This document shows, one piece after another, positions 26,100 to 38,189 of a stretch of DNA of 64,000 bases (positions are counted from its first letter, which is position 1; each line of letters starts with the position of its first letter). Made by a program: the position numbers and the translations under genes. Under the pieces are notes generated by a model. The model ran no database searches, was not told where the DNA came from, and was given only the letters and a program-made list of their open reading frames with translations. Source of the DNA: Tetrastigma voinierianum (lineage: Eukaryota; Streptophyta; Magnoliopsida; Vitales; Vitaceae); contig JAEQBH010004102.1 of the NCBI GenBank assembly GCA_016808115.1, positions 62,001 through 126,000 on the forward strand. The letters run 5' to 3'.

Positions 26100-27230
26100 T
26101 GTAGGCCTACTGAGCCCCGACTCTGACCCCGACCTCTACCAAAGATCAATTGCCTCTCGTCCCGTCTCAGTCCCACTCCCGATCCACCGCGTAAAACTAT
26201 CTGTGGGCACTCTATGACGAAGTGTCCCGACTGTCCGCACTTAAAGCCACTGTTTGTGCCCAATCTACACTCACCATAATGGTTCTTCCCACACTGAGCA
26301 CACTCTGGCTTTGGACCCTTGGAGCTACCCCGTCTCAGGCCTCACCGAACCTCGGCTGACTGTCCTCGGGATCACCGTCACACCGGCCCAATCGTGTCTT
26401 TCCTCCTCTTTGAACCACTTACTGGAACCCGAACCCACGCCAACCTACCAAGCTTCTCGTTCTTGACTAGGCGTAGCCGGGATTTCAACCCCATGCTCCT
26501 CTCAACCCTAATCAAGGGCCTTTACTACCCGGTCAGATCGCACATGTACTGCCACGCTTACTATGGTCCCCTCATCACGGACTAAGACCTTCCAAAGAAA
26601 CCTCTCTTCGAAACTTCATCATCCCTGATAAATGGAACATGTCTAACGAGCCGAAAAACTCCTCCATAATCAAGCCACGGAGTATCCCGCCCAAACAAAA
26701 GAACTCCTCACCCGTGATCTCCAGAACCGGCTGGAACAAACTTATCTCAGAACTCTTCCTTGAATCAGGCCTGTGATATTCTCTGTGCATCTCCTCCAAC
26801 TACTCCTCCACCACTCTAATGCTCACCTCGTAGGAGAAAGGCAAGTGACCATCTCGCCATTTGTACACTTCATCACTCCGGTAGACCCGCCATTTCCTCT
26901 AACTATGACAAGCCTTCCAGTCTCCTAATCCATCATATAGTTCCGTGCTCCCTAGCTACTCTCTATTGAAGCTACCGCTCTCGGTCGCTTTGCAATGCAA
27001 GCATAAAAAGCCAGCCATCCGCTCTAAAGGTATCCGTCCTCCCACTACCTCGTGAGGCTGGCGCCTCCGTCAGAAAGTGGCTCAAGGCATAGGGTCACTA
27101 TGTATCAGGGTGGCGAACATACGCAGACTCATCAACATGTCTTCGGGTGGTGGTACTAATGCCTCAGAGCTCTCCCGGGTGGCGGGTCGGCCCTCGACGA
27201 CGCATTTCGCGGAATTCAAAATTTATTATG
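26100..27230 (-). pseudogene. Chromovirus gag with two zinc knuckles
   Basis: Gag packages the element RNA. Minus-strand fragments between 27.2 and 26.5 kb fit gag in position; the piece at 26,575-26,799 is open but its sequence is not conserved enough to name alone. Near 26,202-26,304 a continuous frame reads CAQCGKNHYGEC, then GFKCGQSGHFVIEC. These are two knuckles, the second having Gly in place of its first Cys. The initiation region near 27.2 kb has an acidic/arginine-rich reading, but no trustworthy start codon was found. Confidence 0.75.
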
Positions 27231-27350
27231 CTGTGTAATGCATATATGATTTAAATCACATAAATAATTTTATGCAATTTAAAATAAAACATTAAAAACA
27301 ACACATAAGAAAATAGAAAATTTCTAAATCTTATAACATTTTCAAAACTC

Positions 27351-27361
27351 GCTCGATACCA
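27351..27361 (-). other. Primer-binding site (initiator tRNA-Met type)
   Basis: Minus-strand TGGTATCGAGC, three bases inside the 5' LTR. The usual site is TGGTATCAGAGC, so one base is missing. This fixes the right LTR as the 5' LTR. Confidence 0.75.
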
Positions 27362-27364
27362 CGC

Positions 27365-28603
27365 TGAAGGATCCCAAACCCGATTAACCTCATGAACCCA
27401 AGGGGACCTCCCGACACTCCAATGGATATAGAAACTTTTCTCAAAACAATCAAATAAAATCCATGGAGCTAACTCTCTTTACAATCCTTTACATATCTTT
27501 AGAAAATAATGCGAAGTGAAGTGGGTAAATTTTTTTCTTTTCTTTTTTTTTTCTTTTTCAAACACTTAGATTCTTCGTAAAATCTACTTTGCAGTTTCTC
27601 CGTTTTTACTTTGACTTTCCCAAATTTACAAAACTCAATAAAGTACTTAAAACACTTCTAAACTTCGAATTTTCAATTTCCATATTAGGACTCCTCGTCC
27701 ACAACCCAATCAAACACAATAGACATATATATATACATTTATTTACTTCAAATCATCAAAACATTCAAACCTTCTTCTATTCCATGCACATTTTTATCAA
27801 AAGATTGGCTTGAGCCGCTTAAGCCGACCATTTACGCATTCCTCGTCCATCGAGGATCAAAGCCCACGTAGTTCTTTTCAAAACATATACATATATACAT
27901 ATATACATGACAAAATATTCAAATATATACAAATATGCAAAATATATATACAATGCAGCCACATCGCCTTCTCGATGGCTCCGACTAATCGCATTGTGGG
28001 GATGCCCCACGGCAAGACTTGTCTCGCTCCTCGAAAATGGTTTTTGAAACATACGAAAAGAATGAGCTAAAGGAGCTCAATGAGTGTACATTTTTATTTA
28101 GATAACATTTTCAATATATAGCAAAGTAATAAATACTTATACAATTAAAAATCAATTTATGCCTTAAACTTTCTTTCTTTCTTTATTTTTTTCTTTCTGA
28201 TGGAACCTGGGGATAAACACACCGAACAGTTTCAAGTAATCGACTTTGCTGAGGGACGGCCTCATTCTTGTGCTCATAACTTCACTACGTCGGCGAGAAA
28301 CCCACGCTTGCATAAGGTTCCAGTCATAGCACTTATCACGCAAGAATATTACTCTAAACACCTATTTCCCTCGCTTAGTAACCTATAACTTACCCTCTAA
28401 ATCCTTACACGCTGTGAAAGTACCTCGCCGATATCGGGCCATAATACCATATAGGGTTAGGGTAAATCCATCAAGAAACCTTTCTTCAAAATACATTTCT
28501 AAATCCCTTTAAACACTTTACTTTATTATTTATACATTTATGCATTCTTTACACATTTTTAAACTTCCATAATGCCTTAACACATGCATACATATATACT
28601 TTA

Positions 28604-28675
<72 letters not shown>

Positions 28676-30066
28676 ATGCAAGATAAAACATTTCCATTAA
28701 ACTTTTCAGTTTAATATTAAAACCATTCACTTTTAAAACTCAATTTTCAAAATATCATTTTTACACTCACCGTTCACCGCTCAATCCCGCTTGCTTCCTG
28801 TCTTTGCTTTTAGCCTACACACTCAACGACGCAACGTACACCGCCGCGCATAGCGTAAAACCTTAACGTACTTCACTACAGTTACCTTAGGTCACACAAC
28901 ATTCATATAAACCCAAATTGAACAAATTACCCTGATCATTAAAAACTAACTCATTTTGGCCAACCTTTTTCCAACAATACTCTATAGACTTTATGACCCA
29001 AAAATTATTCAAACGGTCTTCAAAAATTATGAAACTCTCCAGATCAGTCCTTTATATATCCAATGACAACTCTTTAAAATTTCAATTTAAAATTCCTTCT
29101 CTAAGGCCCTCAACCACATAACACAAGTTACAGCATGTTTTTGATGCCAATTTGGTTAACTCACTGAATCACCCAATATTTTCCTTGATTTATGGGGTCT
29201 TAACTCCATAAATTGGAAATTTTTTCTTCACTAATTTGAAGCTATGGTTCTAAGGTTTCTTCTCCAATTGGAATCACCCAATTTGATCACCAAAACTCGT
29301 TATTGTATTTTGCATTTGATGACTCAATTTGGCAGAACAGAATTCACATAGCTCCACTTTGATAAATTTTATGGGCACTGGGGGTTACAATTTGCTTGCA
29401 CTCTTCATTCAACTTATTCCCTGAAGGCTATTTTACCCATACTTTAAATCACTCAATTTGATGAGTGAAACCCCACTTATGACCAAAACATCTGATAACC
29501 ATACCTAAAACAAAAATTCAGTGAGCTTACAGGAGCTCACCTTTCAGTCCGTATTTGGGAGCCTTAGAACTACAATTTTCTTAGTCCTTCTATAAATTTG
29601 TATTCCTATCTCTTTAGTGGTTCTTACCAATTGGAATCAATTGACGGATGGGTTCAACTTAATCTATAGCCAAAACAAAACAGGGGTTTTGCAGAAATTT
29701 TGACAGCAATTCCCTTAAAACCCAACATTCTTTTTTACACTATTCATAATACCTCAAAACCATGAAATCTAACTCAAACAACTCCACAACACAATTGGTG
29801 ATTTGAAAATTCATAAAACCAAACCCTAGGTGAAAATCCAAGAATTCAACCTAAGGTCCACCAATTCCTACAAAACCATAAAATTATGATGATTTCATGT
29901 TTAATTTTCACCAATTGGGGTTTTTCCCCACATAACCTCAACAAATCTAGGGTTTGGGTGATCTCTACCACAAAACCTTAGAAAAGAAAGAACATCTCCA
30001 AACCAAAACCTTAGGAATCCAAAATACACTTGATTTAAAATAAAAACATACCTTTTTCTCCTTCTC

Positions 30067-30100
<34 letters not shown>

Positions 30101-30531
30101 TTCTTTTCTCTTCTTTTCTCCCTTCTCCTCCTCTCCTACGGGTTGCCTTAGAAATTTTGAGACCAAATATGAATTGTTGCTTTCTCTGTCTCATCTCCTA
30201 TTTAAATTTAAATCTTTCTCTTTAATTAACATTTGGTCCCCTATCTCTGACACATAATCAACTGATGTTATTTCAATTTTGGCATCCTATCTTCTCTCAA
30301 GATTTGCACATCAACTTTGACATTTCTATTATGGCCCATCTCTACTTATTTTATGATTTCTATATCATTTATGGCAATTACAATTTTACCCTTCTAGTAT
30401 CATACATTCCAAAGTTTACTAATTTATTACTTCCTAATTCTTTATCTCCAAAATATTACAATGTGACACTTAGTGCTCATATGTGCCTTAACAAAGCTAC
30501 ATGTACTGCATATCCTCCTGGACGGGCGGCA
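27365..30531 (-). repeat. Chromovirus 5' LTR
   Basis: Starts 'TGAAGGATCCC' and ends 'GACGGGCGGCA', 3,167 bp. Includes a TA repeat at 28,609-28,672 and a CTTCTTCCT-rich tract at 30,055-30,130. On the minus strand that tract gives an Arg/Glu-rich shadow frame that is not a gene. Confidence 0.9.
28609..28672. repeat. (TA)n microsatellite in LTR
   Basis: About 32 TA units, the counterpart of the run at 20,584-20,661. Confidence 0.95.
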
Positions 30532-30537
30532 AAGAAC

Positions 30538-31035
30538 GCTGGACGACAAGTTCGAGATCATGGTAATCCCTATAAAACGAGCAGCGCCTCTCGAGAAACA
30601 AACTCAACTCCGAGGCGTGTGTAAACACTGTCCTTAGGAATTTGATTCCCTGGGATACAACAGTTCTTCAGATTCTAGGACGAACTCTGGAGCAGGAACA
30701 ACATAGATGAAGATAAATATTCCAAGTTGCAGAAGAAATGTAGGGAAAAACCGTATTTTGTAATATCAAGATCCTTTTGTATTTATAGGCAAAAAATTGT
30801 TTGAATTAATTCGTAAGAATTAATTTGAAACGTTACAAATTAATGCAAACTTAATGGTTAGAATTTGAATACAAAATAAACTCGTTGTGAATTTATTGCT
30901 ATTTTATGACTCGACCCATTTCTTATGTGTGTCAAGTCATGTACAAGCCCATAATAGGGTTTTAGTACATAAACCCAATAAAGACTCATTTTTTCCATGG
31001 GATACACTTTTGAAAAACTGGCTTGGTTACTTAAG
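30538..31035 (-). repeat. Copia 3' LTR, second piece
   Basis: Resumes the Copia LTR after the chromovirus. 'GGAATTTGATTCCCTGGGA', 'ACAACAGTTCTTCAGA' and 'CCCAATAAAGACTC' match 36,600-37,020. It stops matching near 31,035, where the minus-strand purine-rich tract 'GGGGATTCTTAAG' begins. Confidence 0.8.
30779..30789 (-). promoter_or_regulatory. Copia LTR TATA box
   Basis: Minus-strand CCTATAAATAC, present at the same LTR position in the other copies (36,741 and 41,578). Likely the LTR promoter. Confidence 0.55.
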
Positions 31036-31605
31036 AATCCCCATATTTTTTCAAAAAGAAGGTTGTATTCAACAAAAAAATTTCTGTATTTAAAACACTT
31101 GCTGTGGAAATATGGGAAGAAGGTGTGGTGCTCAAATCTGCGTTCAATGAACTATGAACCAAACATAAATGAATAAGATTTAATTTACCGAGTATTGGTG
31201 AAGCTTATAACTTCTATGAACCAAAGTACTTTGATCAAATTAGGACCTTGTCATTAGCACCACACATCACGATTATTTAGGTCATGCACGTTTGATTATT
31301 TCATAAGTGCTCTAGGAAATTTTGACATACTATTTCAAGGAGCTGATCCCACTCCACACTTATACAAGTATTTTATCATACACATTGCATTTATATGTAC
31401 CACCCATAAGAGATATGAAATCATTAAGAATATTACTTATCCTCTCAAATTATGCATTCTAGCACCATAACCACACCATAGGAATGGACAATTTTGTTGG
31501 TGCTAATAGGATTAACAAGTGACTTGTTATTACCCGTATGAACCTTCTTCATGGGATCTCTAATCACAAAGGTTGGGTTCCCATCACAGCTAATCTTATA
31601 TTGGC

Positions 31606-32570
31606 TTAAGTCCCATTCCACTCGATGTTTCCAAAATTAATTTTCTTCTCAAAGGCTTAGTTAGAGGATCGGCCAAATTCACTTATGACTTTACATAATC
31701 AATGGAAATAATTTCATCTTTCAACAGCTGTTTCACAACCTCATGTCTTAGACGAATATGTCTGTTTTTCCCATTTAATGCTTTATTCTTTGCAATTGAT
31801 ATTGCTGCTTGGCAATCACAACACATAGACATCAAAGGTGTTGACTGCATTCCCAAAGGAATTCTTGATAGGAAGTTCCTTAACCACTCAGCTTCTTTAC
31901 TTGTAGATTCAAGAGCTATAAACTCTTACTCCATGGTAGAAGTAGCGATGAGGGTTTATTTAGATGATTTCCAAACAACAGCACCACCTCCCAAAGTAAA
32001 GATATAACCACTTGTGGATTTTATCTCATTTGAATCAGAGATCCAGTTAGCATTGATGTATCCTTCATACACAGTAGGAATCCACTATATAGGATACCAT
32101 AGTTCATGGTACCCCGTAAGTATTTCATTAGTCTAGCTTAATGCACTCCAAATTGATCATTGGGATTTATGTATATCTACTTAATCTACACACGCATATG
32201 CTATGTCGTCTATAAAAGTTCATCAAATGCATCAAACTCCCAATAATCAGGCATACTCAACTCGATCCACACGATCACCCTACTTTTCAAATGGTGCTAG
32301 AACTGGAGGCGGGTACTCATAGGTTTGGAATCGAAATGTCCAAACCTCTTGAGTATTTTCTCAACATAATGTTCTTGTGATAGCATTATACTATCACCCA
32401 TCCTTGTGATCTTCACACCGAAAATTACCTTAGGTTCACCCATATCTCTCATGTCAAATTGTGAAGCCATAAATCTCTTGGTACTATGTACCACACTCAG
32501 GCTAGTGCCAAAAATCAACATATCATCTACAATTGTAGGTATATGAGAAAATTTTCCATAAAATGGAAAA
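31606..32570 (-). pseudogene. Ty1/Copia RT C-terminus and RNase H
   Basis: Minus strand. VDDMLIFGT near 32,520 is the RT catalytic box; the usual Tyr before VDD is Ile. SQFDMRDMGEPKVIFGVKI, SQEHYVEKILKRFG and FDSKPMST follow (32,297-32,521). RNase H follows from about 32,070: YEGYINANWISD, STSGYIFTLGG, STSKEAEWLRNFL, KNRHIRLRHE, and near the end LADPLTKPL. A few stops interrupt an otherwise collinear frame, so it is decayed but recent enough to read by eye. Upstream RT, integrase and gag are gone; the sequence changes abruptly above about 32,570. Confidence 0.92.
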
Positions 32571-33523
32571 ATGTGCTAAAAAAATTCGGCATTTTTTATC
32601 TCAAGAATAGTGTTGCATTCTAGAACATCACTTTTCAAAACTAGAAATTTATAAGCCGCACTATTACTAGAACACCACAACATGCAACATGTAAGTCTTT
32701 AATCATATTTTCCTCTTTAGATTGAGGTATCACAACTTTACAGACACCCTCACACTTTCAAATATTTAAGGTTACGTGCATGACCTTTCCATAACTACAG
32801 GTGTGTCTTACCGCTACAGATGAATTCTATTTGCAGATGACATGCACAATATGGTTTCACCCTAAAGACATTATTATTTCGAGAAAACAAGTCTAATACC
32901 ACGCGTGCTTCCAAGTCCAAAAATAAGGAATAATTAGCTGAGGTACTCAAAGGCTAAAATCAATTTTCGGGTAAAAAATTCTAATGTAAAGTAATCGATG
33001 GGGTCTCCCATTGGAAGACGAAGAAATTGAGCTTGTGTAATGTTCTATCTCTTAAAATAGTATAAATATAGAGGATCTTGAATGATTTGCCCAACTCATC
33101 ATAATGATTCTTTCCTTCCATTACCTTTTCATTGATCGCATGGGCTTCTCATGATCATCTGAATGTTCAAATAGCTTTCATTTTACCTTGAGTTTTGCCT
33201 ATTACTTATTATTCGGCTATCTTTACTGCTGTGCAGAGGTTGAATTGCTTCCGCATTTACAATGAAACATGCTCGAATTACCTTTCCAAGTTAAATATAT
33301 AGATTTTAGTCCCCGTTTCAATGGAGGAAGTCCTACCGGCTTGGGCCAGATAGGTCATCGCCTTGTTCGCAAACATATCATGCTGCTAAGTCGTATCCGG
33401 CGCCTTGCTCATGGAATAAGGTGTGACTCGATTAGCATCGTGATTGGGGAGATAACGGGCAAGACCAGGTCCTGAGTTGCAGAGTTGTGCTGCTAAAGCT
33501 TCAACTACTGCCACTAATTGGTG
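32571..33523 (-). other. Copia internal remnant, unassigned
   Basis: AT-rich sequence between the truncated RT and the solo LTR. The minus-strand frame at 33,386-33,520 (VEALAAQLCNSGPGLARYLP) is open but unrecognised; its position next to the 5' LTR would suit a leader or gag start. No integrase or protease motif was found. Confidence 0.4.
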
Positions 33524-33528
33524 TCCAT
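33524..33528. repeat. Target site duplication TCCAT (left)
   Basis: Perfect match to TCCAT at 36,397-36,401 on the other side of the solo LTR. Confidence 0.85.
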
Positions 33529-36396
33529 TGTGACGCCCCAATCCCAGGGTTTTTTTTTTTTTTTTTACCACTGTAAGAAGTCAGTCGCGACATAATACCT
33601 TTGTCGTGTGCGCCCAACCTTGATGCGCCAGCCTTGTCGACTGCGCTTAGCCTGGTCTGTCACGCACACATGGCCTTCTTTGTCGCAGCGCAACGTAGTG
33701 CCGGCACCGGCCGATAGCGCCTGCCAAGCAAGACAACCTAGTCGCGGACGCAGTTGCCTTACTCTACCGGCCACAAAAATAGCTATGTCGTGATTACGGA
33801 AACCATATCCAAGGTTGGAACTCGCCGCAACACAAAATACTTTGTCGCGACATAATTTCTCTTCGCCATGGCCAACTTTGTGGGGATGTGAGAGTACTCC
33901 GTCGCGACATAAAAACTCCAACCAAGGCCAAACTCTGTCGCAACACAAAATTACTTTGTAGCGACCTAAATCCTCTTCACCTTGGCCAACTCTGTCGCAA
34001 CGTGAGAGTACTCTATCACGACATAAAAACTCTAGCCAAGGTCAAACTCTGTCATGACACAAAATAACTTTGTTGCAACCTAAATCTTCTTCACCTTGGC
34101 CAACTTTGTCACGACATAAAAATATTTTGTCGCGACATAGAAACTCTTGGTTCACTCAAGCTCTGGCCGCGTGATTGTAAAAATACTTTGTCGCAACATA
34201 AAATCCCTGCCCAAGGCCAAACCTGTTGCAACACCTGGCCTCTTGTTGTGACCATCTCGGTCACGACATGGAAACCTCTGTCGCGACATCGTCACGACAA
34301 AGAAACAAGCACTGTCGCGACAAGGAAAAACTATGTCGCGACCAAGCAATTGCCTACAGCCTGATAACCATGTAGCGACACAAGGAACCCCTGTTTGAAC
34401 ATAGGACCAAGAACTCTATCACGACCAGGAAACCTCTGTCATGACCTAAAACTTGTCCAAACCTGCAATAGCCTTTTATGGCATTTCCAGCACCTCCAGC
34501 TCTTTCCCAAGACACTATAAGTTATTATAATGGCCTCAACATAATATAGGAACATAAAAATTTGGGAAAAACCTATCAAACTATATTAAACAATTTAAAA
34601 TGAGTTTTATTACAACTCTTCTCTTTTTACATATCAGAAAATCTGGATAACTGTCCAGAATTTTACAAAATACGAAATAAGCCATAATCTGGCCTTCTTT
34701 GCCCTTAAGGCCTCATATGAGTCCCATCTCCTGGTGTGCCTCCAGCACCTAAAATAATTTCTCACGACGGGGTGAGCAATGCCTAGTAGAGGAATTCTCT
34801 TACAAGGGCTACTCCCCACCTAAGCGCACATGCAATGCCCTAATTTAACATTTATCAACACATTGAGCAAAACATATGCATTTCTATATGAGTGCTCTCA
34901 TGTCATGCTAATGTCCCGAGCCCTTACTGACTCCCTCACACATGTACACGACTATGGCGAAAACCTTCATTTCCAAAACAAAGATTTTTTTATATTTCAA
35001 CTTTCGACCGTCTCGAAAAATCGCTTTATTCAAAGCCATGTGTCTTTGTGGGTGAACAATCTTTGTACTGACTACGCGCCGTACACCTTCCGACACTTTG
35101 CAAACTTTCATCGCTGATGCATATGTCCAACAGCTACACACAGGCCTTTCACCTAAGGTGTCTATCCTTTCTTGCTACTACCACACATAATTTCAAAACC
35201 GTGACTTCTGTGGACGCCGTCCCTTTTTCGTGAGCCTACCCATTTTAAACACCAAACACAATGTTCTTTCAGGCCATGCACTCACACCCGTTTCACGCGA
35301 TGCCCCCGTGCATATGCAATGCAGAATGTCATTGCATGTTCTTTCATGTTACATGCATGATGAGAGCTACATGCAACATTTATGATCTATGGACAATCAT
35401 ATCTACAGCATACAATTTACATCCATAATACAATCACAAATACATCACTCGTGATAGTATCCACTTACGATTTTTCACACACTTGCATGTCATTCAATCA
35501 AGAAACAACACACAAAACTGGATCTTCATGTTCAAACCTGCATATATTAATACAGCTTCAAGATACAATCTATGCTCAGATCATTAATTTACAAAATCAT
35601 CAAACTAAAGCCCGTATTTTCTAGCAATTTTAACCTGCTTCAAAACCGTAGTTCTAAGAATAGAGAGGACCGAGAAATTGGTCCGTATTTCACCAACAAT
35701 TTGATCATAACTATTCTTAAATCAGCCCTAACTGTTAGGGCTACACTTTATGGCCATCGAATGTCCCTTAGACAAGGACTAACCAGAGTAGGAAAGAACC
35801 CCTATCTCTTGGAGTTTTACGAAAACTCCAGATCTTGGTACCTACACGAAGCTCTCGTTGCGTAGATAAACTTTGCCTCTTGCTCCGACGAGTTTTACTG
35901 CCGCCACTTGAGATCTAAGGAAGGGCACATCACTCCCTCTGTCTTCTCTCCTTCGCTCTTTTCCCTTTCCTTTTCCTTCTTCCCCATGTCTTCTTCATTT
36001 GTTCTATCCACTACTTGATCTTTCTTTAGGGGTGTGACACATTGCTCCCATGTGTTCCCTTTTGTTTTGCCTTTTGGTGACAAGTGTCATCTATGACACC
36101 TAACCCACTCATCATCTTTCATCCACTCCCCACTTGATCTTTTCAAGACCACACATTTTTATTCCACCATGCGGCATTTTCTATATATCTGCATCAGGTA
36201 GCTATCAATGTCTATACTGTCCCACTATTTTGAATTTGGTGAATCTAAAATTCGACCAATTCAAGCCGTAACTAAACTCCATGAGACGAATTTATTGGTG
36301 AGGTCCGTGTCATTATCCGAGATCTAGCAAAATTCCCAGGCTTGTAGCCTGCACTGTAACGGTAATCTATCGTTACACTTTACCCGAGTCCTCACA
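33529..36396 (-). mobile_element. Solo LTR with perfect target duplication
   Basis: Starts 'TGTGACGCCCC' and ends 'CGAGTCCTCACA', with TCCAT on both sides. There is no internal region, so this is the product of LTR-LTR recombination. Same family as the LTRs at 4.2, 6.9 and 37.35 kb, judged by shared blocks such as 'ACGACGGGGTGAGCAA' (about 34,766), 'AACCCCTATCTCTTGGAGTT' (about 35,800) and 'TTATCCGAGATCTAG' (about 36,315). It lies in the Copia internal region close to its 5' LTR. The open frames within (33,565-33,948 and others) are LTR sequence, not genes. Confidence 0.9.
33578..34450. repeat. Degenerate GTCGCGAC palindrome array
   Basis: Intact GTCGCGAC followed by ATAA, ATAG, AAGG or similar recurs near 33,582, 33,843, 33,902, 34,129, 34,276, 34,313 and 34,335. 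Between them are decayed versions GTCGCAAC, GTCATGAC, GTTGCAAC and GTCACGAC. The differences from the palindrome are almost all C-to-T or G-to-A at CpG sites. Spacer words 'CCAAGGCCAAAC' and 'CACCTTGGCCAAC' also recur. Related LTRs do not show this array. Confidence 0.85.
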
Positions 36397-36418
36397 TCCA
36401 TGGTTAAATTCTTAAGAT

Positions 36419-37067
36419 TGTTAAAGATTCAGCCTGTAGAAGGTCGGAACAAGACGAAGACAACAACAGCAAATGGGAGTAGGAACAGGAAGCGGAAGAT
36501 CGTTGGACAGCAACTTCGAGACTGATGGTGTCCTTGTAAAATGAGAAGCAGTTTGGAGAAAACAAACTTAACTGAGGCATGTGTAAAACACTGTCCTTAT
36601 GAATTTGATTCCCCATGATACAACAGTTCTTCAGAGTCTATGATGAACTCTAGAGCAAGAACAACATAGATGAAGATAGATATTCCAAGTTGCAGAAGAA
36701 AGGTAGGGAAAACTGCATTTTGTAACATCGTGACCCGCTTGTATTTATACGCAAAAATCGGGTTTGAATTAATTTGTAAGAATTAATTTGAAACGCTACT
36801 TAATTAATGCAAACTTAATTGTGGCTAATTAATTCAAAACGTTACAAATTAAATGTAAACTTAACGGTTAGAATTTGAATTCAAAATAAACTTCAAGTAG
36901 AATTTTATCAGGATTTTATGACTCCTACCATTTCTCAGGCGTGTGAGGGCTCCCTCTCAAGTCATGTAAAACCATAATAGAATTTTAGTATATAAACCCA
37001 ATAAAGACTCTTTGTCTTTTTTTCCATCCGGGATTAACACCTTTTTTAAAACTATTGTTTACTAACA
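36419..37067 (-). repeat. Copia 5' LTR
   Basis: A 649 bp LTR, 'TGTTAAAG' to 'TTTACTAACA'. It carries the uninterrupted 'GAAGATCGTTGGAC' that is the empty site for the chromovirus insertion in the other LTR. A minus-strand TATA box lies at 36,741-36,750 (GTATAAATAC). Confidence 0.85.
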
Positions 37068-37349
37068 CATATCATATACTCCTGTGATCAATAAATGTAA
37101 AGGAAAACAATAATTGCGGAAGGAACATAATCGAAGTCGACGTGATTTTTTTATATGATGATAATGATTATAAACTTTTTTCATGACATCGGGTTCATTC
37201 AATATATAAAAGTTTCAAGAAGAGAGTTTGCCATACAAGAAGAGAAGGCATTTGCATGCATAATGCATTCAAATCAATGGAAGAATGAAGAAACAATTCG
37301 TGTTCTTTCAAGTGAAGCACTTCTCTTAAGTTGTTGTTTTGTTTGATGT
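37068..37349. other. Copia right flank (first copy)
   Basis: Begins with the CATAT target duplication. The same sequence recurs at 41,931-42,218, and its continuation recurs at 40,719 and 42,219, so it belongs to a locally duplicated host segment. No gene is visible. Confidence 0.7.
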
Positions 37350-38189
37350 TGTGACGCCCCAAAACCCGGGGGTCCGTTGACAACCCGTCAACCTACGGAA
37401 GACTCGTGGATGTCGGGTAACCCGACACCACACCACCGTGTTCCCTTTTCCGGGACCCATGATTTAATGAAAATCAGACAGAGTCTCCTTTGTACGGAGA
37501 GCTCTACCCAAAATACAACCTATATAAAAAATCTGCCAACATGGTCCAATATAATACAATGACCTCATTTGGTCCAATTATGAGTGAAAGTGGCCTAACT
37601 GAGCCCACTCATCCACACTACATAATATACAGAACTAATTACCATAGTCATCAAGAGTTTAATTACAACACTCTTACAAATATTACAAATTAGAAAAAGG
37701 TTGTTCCAAAGCATTTTTACAATTCTTTTTACACTAAATACAAGCTAGAACTAGTTTGTTCCAAGCTTCTTTACAAAAAATTAATTATAAGCCACAACTC
37801 GACTTTCTTCATAACTACGGCCTCGAGTGAGCCTTTGTCTCTTTGCACACTCCTGTGCACGAGGGGTCCCACGACAAAGGTGAGCAATCTGATGAAAATA
37901 ATTCTTACAAGGGCTACTCCCGGCAAGTGCATGCAATGCCATTTCACACATTCAAGTAAAAACATACACATTCCTACTCAAATGTCTACATACCATGGAT
38001 GAGAATCAGACTCACCACATCCTAAGTCGAGTCCTCACCAACTCTCTCCCACATGCATATGCAAGTGCTAACGGTCATTTATATTCCATCAATGACCCAT
38101 TTTTAAAACAAAAGCTTTTGTTTTATAAATCCAAAATCCATTAGACGATCTACGATATCCGCTTGTTTTACCAAGTTCCATGTGTTTTT

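Larger units (their letters stand above)
19351..30531 (-). mobile_element. Tekay/Del-like Ty3/Gypsy chromovirus, full length, nested
   Basis: Two LTRs of about 3.2 kb (19,351-22,555 and 27,365-30,531), each TG...CA, enclose 4.8 kb with gag, protease, RT, RNase H and integrase in Gypsy order on the minus strand. The primer site lies next to the right LTR and a purine-rich tract next to the left LTR. It sits inside the Copia 3' LTR: AGATC precedes it (19,346-19,350) and AAGAAC follows (30,532-30,537), a near-perfect target duplication. The intact sequence 'GAAGATCGTTGGAC' in the other Copia LTR (about 36,505) shows the empty site. Long LTRs plus a chromodomain point to the Tekay/Del clade. All frames are broken by small indels. 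Confidence 0.9.
19266..37067 (-). mobile_element. Ty1/Copia element carrying two nested insertions
   Basis: Outer boundaries are 'TGTTGAAG' at 19,266 and 'TTTACTAACA' ending at 37,067. Both are flanked by CATAT (19,261-19,265 and 37,068-37,072), a perfect 5-bp target duplication. RT and RNase H read on the minus strand at 31.6-32.6 kb, so the left LTR is the 3' LTR and the right one the 5' LTR. Without the inserted chromovirus (about 11.2 kb) and solo LTR (about 2.9 kb) the element would be roughly 3.7 kb. That is short for Copia: gag, protease, integrase and part of RT are missing. No clear primer-binding site follows the 5' LTR. Confidence 0.85.

Noticed and set aside
31702..32007. 101-codon plus-strand frame
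   Set aside because: Shadow of the minus-strand Copia RNase H.
33565..33948. 127-codon minus-strand frame with Cys/Arg repeats
   Set aside because: Reads through the GTCGCGAC array of the solo LTR; the open frame reflects the repeat.
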